From Bacillota bacterium (GTDB lineage: Bacteria > Bacillota > Clostridia > Lachnospirales > Cellulosilyticaceae), in contig JAEXBC010000135.1 of the NCBI GenBank assembly GCA_023457875.1, positions 1 through 6,322 of the forward strand: a stretch of DNA of 6,322 nt, given 5' to 3'. The position numbers and the translations under genes were made by a program. Below, in pieces: positions 1 to 4,193 of the stretch; positions within the stretch are counted from its first letter, which is position 1, and every line of letters begins with the position of its first letter. Below the pieces are notes generated by a model, which was not told where the DNA came from, searched no databases, and saw nothing but the letters and a program-made list of their open reading frames with translations.

Positions 1-40
1 GAACGATGTTGGCATATAACATGATAACTTATATATAATA

Positions 41-46
41 AAGGAG
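41..46 (+). promoter_or_regulatory. Ribosome binding site of the SDR gene
   Basis: AAGGAG lies 9 nt before the ATG at 56, which supports that start codon. The AT-rich stretch in front of it (bases 1-40) has stops in all three + frames (17-19, 22-24 and 36-38), so any upstream gene ends by there or lies outside the window. Confidence 0.75.
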
Positions 47-55
47 CAACTAAAA

Positions 56-817
56 ATGGTTGATGTAAAAGGGAAATGGGCGCTTATCACAGGTGCTAGT
101 AGAGGAATAGGTTATGAAATAGCACTATTTATGGCAAATCAAGGCTGTAATCTGATTTTGCATAGTAGGCAGCTTGGGCATACAGAAAAGGTTTTAACAG
201 AAGTGAAAGCTATGGGCGTTGAAGCTTATGCTGTAGAAGCTGAGCTTTCTGATATCAACGCTGTTAATCAAATGTTAGATCAAATTGAGCAAAAAGGGAC
301 ACAAGTGGACATACTATTTAATGATGCTGGTGTTCAGGTTGCTTATCGCAATAATTATTTTGATACGCCAGTAGAAGATTTTACTAAGAGCTTTATGATT
401 AATACCATTACGCCAGCTGTTATTTGCTATCGTCTTCTTCCTAAAATGATAGAAAGAGGTTTTGGGAGAGTGATTAATACTACAAGTGGGATTCAAAATG
501 AACCAGAGCAAGCAGGTTATTCTGCAAGTAAGGCAGCTCTGGATAAGTTTACAAAGGATCTAGCTACTGTTATTGAAGGCACCGATGTAATGATGAATTT
601 GGCTGATCCGGGCTGGTGCAGAACAGATCTAGGCGGTCCTTCAGCACCAAACTCAGTAGAAAGCTGCACCTTAGGAATGGTGGTAGGTGCCTTTATTGAG
701 GACAAGAAAAGTGGTAGATTATTTCGAGCCCAATCCTTTTCAGGAATGACGCTAGAAGAAGCAGTAGAAAAAGCACATACAATATCAAGAGATGACCTAG
801 GAGGAGAAAATGAATAA
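56..817 (+). CDS. Short-chain dehydrogenase/reductase (SDR family), NAD(P)-dependent oxidoreductase
   Basis: A classical cytosolic SDR of 253 residues, the usual length for a single Rossmann-fold domain. Visible motifs are the cofactor glycine motif TGASRGIG (12-19), an NDAG motif at 89-92 where most relatives have NNAG, and the catalytic tetrad N116, S144, Y155 and K159 (YSASK at 155-159). A PGWCRTDLGG motif at 185-194 resembles the PGWVxTDMGG of many carbonyl-reductase-like SDRs. R38 just after the second beta strand (LILHSR), together with R16, suggests NADP(H) rather than NAD(H); this is inferred from known SDR patterns. The enzyme should reduce a ketone or aldehyde, or oxidise an alcohol, but the substrate cannot be read from the sequence. 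The stop codon lies 8 bp inside the following alcohol dehydrogenase gene, so the two are co-transcribed and probably translationally coupled. All catalytic residues are present and the gene looks intact. Confidence 0.93.
   Translation: MVDVKGKWALITGASRGIGYEIALFMANQGCNLILHSRQLGHTEKVLTEVKAMGVEAYAVEAELSDINAVNQMLDQIEQKGTQVDILFNDAGVQVAYRNNYFDTPVEDFTKSFMINTITPAVICYRLLPKMIERGFGRVINTTSGIQNEPEQAGYSASKAALDKFTKDLATVIEGTDVMMNLADPGWCRTDLGGPSAPNSVESCTLGMVVGAFIEDKKSGRLFRAQSFSGMTLEEAVEKAHTISRDDLGGENE
799..806 (+). promoter_or_regulatory. Strong ribosome binding site of the Fe-ADH gene, inside the SDR gene
   Basis: AGGAGGAG is a near-perfect anti-Shine-Dalgarno match within the last codons of the SDR gene. 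It ends a few bases before the ATG at 810, which fixes that start and explains the 8-bp gene overlap. Confidence 0.85.
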
Positions 818-1979
818 TTTTACTTTTTGTAGCCCAACCTATTTTGTATTTGGTAAAGATACAGAGAAAGAAGCAGGAGATTTAGTCAAGAAATTTAATG
901 GTAATAAGGTACTCCTTCATTTTGGAGGAGGCTCAGTGGTTAGGTCTGGTCTTTTAGACCGTGTAAAGCAATCTCTTACTAAGGCAAACGTAGAGTTTGT
1001 AGAGTTAGGTGGGGTTGTGCCTAATCCAAAGAGTGGCCTTGTTTATGAGGGCATAGAGCTTTGTAGAAAAGAGAAGGTTGATTTTATCCTTGCAGTTGGT
1101 GGAGGAAGTGCCATTGATTCTGCCAAAGCCATAGCTGTAGGTGCACTTTACGAGGGTGATTTCTGGGATTTTTATGAAGGAAAAGCTAAAGCAACTCAGG
1201 CCCTTCCAGTAGGTACGATTTTAACCATTGCAGCAGCAGGAAGTGAAGGTTCAGGGGATTCTGTTATTACTAAGGAAGAAGGTATGCTAAAAAGAGGAGC
1301 AGGTGGAGACTGTATGCGTCCTAAGTTCTCTATCTTAAATCCAGAGCTTACTACCACCTTGCCGGCTTATCAAACAGCCTGTGGTGCAACAGATATAATG
1401 GCTCACGTTTTTGAACGCTATTTTACCAATACGAAGGAAGTAGAAGTGACGGATAGACTTTGTGAAGCGGTGCTTTTAACTATGGTAAAGGAAGTACCTA
1501 AGGCTATTTTAAATCCATTAGATTATGATGCACGTGCCAATATTATGTGGGCAGGTATGGTGGCGCATAATAATATTGTGGGTGTGGGTCGAGACCAAGA
1601 TTGGAGTAGCCACAATATTGAACATGAACTCTCAGCGCTTTATGACTGTGCCCATGGCGCAGGACTTGCAGTTGTGATGCCAGCTTGGATGCAATATGTA
1701 CTAGAACATGATGTTATGCGCTTTGCACAAATGGCAACAAGGGTATTTGGTTGTGAAATGGATTTTGCTAATCCAAAAGCTACAGCATTAGCGGGTATAG
1801 AAGCCTTTAAGCGTTTCCTTACTTCAATCGGTATGCCAGTATCCTTCAAAGAGTTAGGTGCGAGAGCAGAAGACATTCCACAGCTTGCCAAGCATATTGG
1901 TTTGGGTGAAGGAACCATTGGCAGCTTTGTGCCACTGGGTACGAAAGATGTGGAGAAGATTTTAGAACTTGCTTTATAA
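810..1979 (+). CDS. Iron-containing alcohol dehydrogenase, NADPH-dependent butanol dehydrogenase (BdhA/BdhB/YqhD) type
   Basis: A group III metal-dependent alcohol dehydrogenase of 389 residues, full length for the family. The N-terminal dinucleotide-binding half carries GGGS at 39-42 followed by VVRSGLLDRV, and the conserved GGGSAIDSAK at 97-106. The helical C-terminal half carries the expected metal ligands D195, H199, H268 and H282, within the signature HNIEHELSALYDCAHGAGLA region (268-287). The pattern matches clostridial butanol dehydrogenases and E. coli YqhD, which reduce aldehydes to alcohols with NADPH in the cytosol; several relatives are broad aldehyde reductases used in fermentation or detoxification. 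Chain length and substrate cannot be decided here. It is the second gene of an operon with the SDR (8-bp overlap, strong internal ribosome binding site) and is followed by a terminator. The pairing suggests two linked carbonyl/alcohol steps or shared NADPH-dependent detoxification, which is inference. No damage is seen. Confidence 0.95.
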   Translation: MNNFTFCSPTYFVFGKDTEKEAGDLVKKFNGNKVLLHFGGGSVVRSGLLDRVKQSLTKANVEFVELGGVVPNPKSGLVYEGIELCRKEKVDFILAVGGGSAIDSAKAIAVGALYEGDFWDFYEGKAKATQALPVGTILTIAAAGSEGSGDSVITKEEGMLKRGAGGDCMRPKFSILNPELTTTLPAYQTACGATDIMAHVFERYFTNTKEVEVTDRLCEAVLLTMVKEVPKAILNPLDYDARANIMWAGMVAHNNIVGVGRDQDWSSHNIEHELSALYDCAHGAGLAVVMPAWMQYVLEHDVMRFAQMATRVFGCEMDFANPKATALAGIEAFKRFLTSIGMPVSFKELGARAEDIPQLAKHIGLGEGTIGSFVPLGTKDVEKILELAL

Positions 1980-2015
1980 AAACAAGAGACTTTTATAGAT
2001 TGATTTAGAAATGAT

Positions 2016-2036
2016 ATTTATGCATAGGTCATAAAT
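2016..2036. repeat. Short AT-rich inverted repeat after the ADH gene
   Basis: ATTTATG (2016-2022) and CATAAAT (2030-2036) are exact inverted copies around a 7-base loop. The stem is almost all A/T and would be weak, so it may only be chance or a minor 3' UTR structure ahead of the real terminator. No U-tract follows it. Confidence 0.35.
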
Positions 2037-2054
2037 ACGATTATAGTATAAACC

Positions 2055-2086
2055 ATAGGCTCATCTAATGATGGGTCTATTTTTTT
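2055..2086 (+). terminator. Rho-independent terminator of the SDR/Fe-ADH operon
   Basis: The arms ATAGGCTCATC (2055-2065) and GATGGGTCTAT (2070-2080) pair over 11 positions, with two G-U pairs, around the 4-base loop TAAT. A run of seven T (2080-2086) follows directly. This is a good intrinsic terminator for + strand transcripts. The other side of the stem has no matching A-tract long enough for efficient termination on the - strand. Confidence 0.88.
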
Positions 2087-2121
2087 GCAATTAAATCCTT
2101 TGAAACAATTTTTAAAATTTA

Positions 2122-2142
2122 ATTGAATTCTATTGAAATTCT
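2122..2142. repeat. Imperfect tandem repeat upstream of the tetR promoter
   Basis: ATTGAATTCT (2122-2131) is followed immediately by ATTGAAATTCT (2132-2142), two copies differing by one inserted A. They lie 12 bp upstream of the -35 box in an A/T-rich tract that could act as an UP element or bind a regulator. In such AT-rich DNA a chance origin is also plausible. Confidence 0.4.
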
Positions 2143-2154
2143 AATTTAAGTACA

Positions 2155-2183
2155 TTGACAAATATTTCGATTTTTAATATATT
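2155..2183 (+). promoter_or_regulatory. Sigma-A type promoter of the tetR-MFS-ABC permease operon
   Basis: A consensus -35 hexamer TTGACA (2155-2160), a 17-bp spacer, and a -10 hexamer TATATT (2178-2183, five of six consensus bases). The predicted start is near 2190, directly at the palindromic operator. The upstream side is A/T rich. The 5' leader would be about 70 nt. Confidence 0.82.
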
Positions 2184-2190
2184 AATCATA

Positions 2191-2209
2191 TACCGACCGT
2201 CGGTCGGTA
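2191..2209. promoter_or_regulatory. Palindromic operator, predicted binding site of the adjacent TetR regulator
   Basis: TACCGACCG and CGGTCGGTA are perfect inverted arms of 9 bp around a single central T. The block is GC-rich in an otherwise A/T-rich intergenic region, so it stands out sharply. It begins 7 bp after the -10 box and covers the expected transcription start, so a bound repressor dimer would block transcription. ACCGACNGTCGGT-like palindromes are typical operators for TetR-family proteins, and the regulator gene begins 53 bp downstream. Autoregulation is therefore the natural reading. Confidence 0.87.
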
Positions 2210-2247
2210 AAAATCAAATACAGTATAGTACTTTATTTAAGGTATAG

Positions 2248-2254
2248 AAAGAGG
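2248..2254 (+). promoter_or_regulatory. Ribosome binding site of the tetR-family gene
   Basis: AAAGAGGT lies 8 nt before the ATG at 2263 and supports that start. It is a somewhat weaker match than the AGGAGG in front of the ADH gene. Confidence 0.65.
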
Positions 2255-2262
2255 TAAGTAAG

Positions 2263-2889
2263 ATGGCAGTAAGTAAGGAATATAACGAAAGAAGAAATGA
2301 GATTCTTGATGTGGCAGGAAGATTGTTTGGAACAAAGGGGTATGAAAAATGTACCATAAATGACATTCTTCATGCTGTGGGTATAGCAAAAGGAACCTTT
2401 TATTATTATTTCAAGTCCAAGGAAGAAGTATTGGATGCAATCATTGACAGGGTTAATCAGATTATTGTATCAAGGGCTGAGAAGGCTGCATCCGATCCAG
2501 AGCTTCCACTTGAAATGAAGCTATTTCATATCATTCTTTCACTAAGTGTTGAAAGTGAAGTAGATCATGAACTTATGGAAGGACTTCACAAGCCAGAAAA
2601 TGCATTGATGCATCAAAAATCCATAAATTCAATGGTGACAGGCATTGCTCCTATATTGATTAGAGTTGTGAAAGAGGGAATCAGTCAAGGCATATTTAGC
2701 TCAGATTTTCCCGAGGAGTATATACACATCTTTTTAGCATCCTCCCTTACACTTTTAGATGACGGGGTTTTTGAATTTAGTGAAAAGGAGCAGCAGCAGA
2801 TTTTAAGAGCATTGATAGCACTTCTTGAAAAAATGCTCGGGGTAGAGGATGAAGCCTTCTGGAGCAAGGCAAAGGCGTATTGGGGATAA
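2263..2889 (+). CDS. TetR/AcrR-family transcriptional repressor
   Basis: A protein of 208 residues, typical length for a TetR-family repressor. The N-terminal DNA-binding domain (about 10-57) has the standard pattern: helix 1 RRNEILDVAGRLFGTKGY (about 10-27), then the helix-turn-helix TINDILHAVGIAKGTFYYYF (31-50) and the KSKEEVLDAI helix that starts the linker. The helical C-terminal part (about 60-195) is the ligand-binding and dimerisation domain; it is not conserved enough to name a ligand. It is the first gene behind a promoter whose start is covered by a perfect palindrome, so it most likely represses itself and the two downstream membrane proteins until an inducing compound binds. The MFS gene follows after about 32 bp with no terminator between, which supports one transcript. 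Relatives next to efflux genes usually sense the exported compound or a toxic lipophile. Confidence 0.95.
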   Translation: MAVSKEYNERRNEILDVAGRLFGTKGYEKCTINDILHAVGIAKGTFYYYFKSKEEVLDAIIDRVNQIIVSRAEKAASDPELPLEMKLFHIILSLSVESEVDHELMEGLHKPENALMHQKSINSMVTGIAPILIRVVKEGISQGIFSSDFPEEYIHIFLASSLTLLDDGVFEFSEKEQQQILRALIALLEKMLGVEDEAFWSKAKAYWG

Positions 2890-2907
2890 TCCATCATTTA
2901 TAAAGAC

Positions 2908-2913
2908 AGGAGA
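2908..2913 (+). promoter_or_regulatory. Ribosome binding site that decides the MFS start
   Basis: AGGAGA ends 2 nt before the ATG at 2916 but 8 nt before the in-frame ATG at 2922. The normal spacing of 5-10 nt favours 2922, giving a protein that begins MKKFMAIW. Confidence 0.65.
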
Positions 2914-2921
2914 ATATGATA

Positions 2922-4193
2922 ATGAAAAAGTTTATGGCAATATGGGTAGGTGAGTTTATTTCGAATATTGGAAGTGGCATGAGCGCTTTTGCTTTATCAG
3001 TATATGTTTATCAGCTTACTGGAAGTGTGACATGGGTATCAATGATTACTTTACTTGCTTACCTTCCTACTATTCTTTTAAGTCCTATAGGGGGAATTCT
3101 AGCAGACAGATTTGACAGACGGCTGATGATGATTATGGGAGATCTTTTATCAGCACTTGGCTTATTATATATTCTGATAAGCATTCAAATGGGAAATATA
3201 GGGGTTGCACCAATCGCTATTGGAGTAACCATAAGTTCAGTATTTACTTCTTTACTAGAGCCTGCTTATCGAGCAACTGTAACAGATTTGCTTACTGAGG
3301 AAGAATATGCAAAGGCAAGTGGTCTTGTTCAGATGGCAGGTAATTCTAGATATCTTATATCACCAGCCATTGCAGGACTGATTCTTGGATTTACAGATAT
3401 AAGAGTGATTCTTATTATAGATATTTTAACGATATTTGTGACTGTTTTTGCAGTGGCGTTTGTTAGAAAAGCCATTCAAAAGGTTAAGCCAAGACAAGAT
3501 GACTTCCATTTTTCTAGAGAGTTAAAGGAAGGGATGCATTATATTGTTAGGGATAAGGGCGTTTTAAGCCTTGTGAGTTTGATGACGTTTATGTGTTTCT
3601 TTATTGGTTGTGTCCAGACGTTAATGATTCCCATGGTATTACCGATTTGTAGCCCCAAGATAGTAGGTGTTGTGGAATCCATAAGCGCTATTGGAATGCT
3701 AGTAGGGAGTGTGATAATCGGGGTACTAGGAATTAAGAAAGATTATGCCAAGATTCTTAAGGTGGCGTTAATACTTTGTGGAGGCTTTATGGCACTCATT
3801 GGAACAAGTACATATATCCTATTCATATTGATAGCCAGCATCTTGTTCTTTACAACACTACCCTTTGTGAATACATGTGCTGATGTACTGATAAGAATAA
3901 GCATCCCTAATGAAGTACAGGGAAGGGTTTGGGGCCTTATTAGTCTCCTCACTCAATTTGGATGCGTGATTGCATATGCAAGCTGCGGGATACTTGCAGA
4001 TCATGTATTTGAACCTATGCTGCAGGAAAAGGGACTTCTTGCTAACAGCTTTGGAAAAGTAATTGGAATAGGTGAAGGAAGAGGCATAGGATTGATGCTT
4101 ATTGCTGCTGGACTGCTCATGGTAGCAGTCGCATTTATACTTGCAAGCAGAAAAGGTATAACTAAAATGGAGGGGCACTACTATGAACATTAA
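2922..4193 (+). CDS. MFS transporter, macrolide-efflux (Mef)/MFS_3-like drug exporter
   Basis: An integral membrane protein of 423 residues from the preferred start (425 from 2916; numbering below uses 2916). The hydrophobic pattern fits about twelve membrane helices. The MFS motif A loop between helices 2 and 3 is clear as GGILADRFDRR (59-69). EPAYRATVTDLLTEEEYAKA (115-134) and IPNEVQGRVWGL (330-341) are typical of the MFS_3/Mef-like efflux branch, which exports drugs or other small molecules by proton antiport. The substrate is unknown. A hydrophilic stretch at 362-390 (EPMLQEKGLLANSFGKVIGIGEGRG) before the last helix is also usual in this branch. The gene follows the TetR gene and overlaps the permease gene by 11 bp, so it sits in the middle of a TetR-controlled efflux operon. 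It appears intact. A peptide or siderophore exporter role is possible, but drug or toxin efflux fits the regulator better. Confidence 0.92.
   Translation: MKKFMAIWVGEFISNIGSGMSAFALSVYVYQLTGSVTWVSMITLLAYLPTILLSPIGGILADRFDRRLMMIMGDLLSALGLLYILISIQMGNIGVAPIAIGVTISSVFTSLLEPAYRATVTDLLTEEEYAKASGLVQMAGNSRYLISPAIAGLILGFTDIRVILIIDILTIFVTVFAVAFVRKAIQKVKPRQDDFHFSRELKEGMHYIVRDKGVLSLVSLMTFMCFFIGCVQTLMIPMVLPICSPKIVGVVESISAIGMLVGSVIIGVLGIKKDYAKILKVALILCGGFMALIGTSTYILFILIASILFFTTLPFVNTCADVLIRISIPNEVQGRVWGLISLLTQFGCVIAYASCGILADHVFEPMLQEKGLLANSFGKVIGIGEGRGIGLMLIAAGLLMVAVAFILASRKGITKMEGHYYEH
4169..4173 (+). promoter_or_regulatory. Ribosome binding site of the ABC permease gene, inside the MFS gene
   Basis: GGAGG (extended by two further G) lies 9 nt before the ATG at 4183, within the last codons of the MFS gene. 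It supports the overlapping start and translational coupling. Confidence 0.75.

Noticed and set aside
1..24. Possible tail of an upstream gene
   Set aside because: Short frames ending at TAA 17-19 or TGA 22-24 are too short to judge; nothing supports a coding assignment.
34..39. TATAAT that looks like a -10 box in front of the SDR gene
   Set aside because: It abuts the ribosome binding site at 41-46, so a transcript started from it would begin at or after that site. The best -35 candidate (TTGGCA at 9-14) would need a 19-bp spacer. The true promoter is probably upstream of the window.
1640..1918. - strand open frame of 92 codons inside the ADH gene
   Set aside because: It is antisense to the most conserved part of the ADH (metal-ligand region) and its translation shows no recognisable domain.
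2011..2034. Seven-codon frame (ATG ... TAA) between the ADH gene and the terminator
   Set aside because: Too short and with no convincing ribosome binding site; likely chance in an AT-rich 3' UTR.
1980..2262. Riboswitch, tRNA, CRISPR or mobile element in the intergenic region
   Set aside because: The stretch is accounted for by a terminator, a promoter and an operator. I saw no cloverleaf, no spaced direct repeats of CRISPR type and no transposase or terminal inverted repeats.
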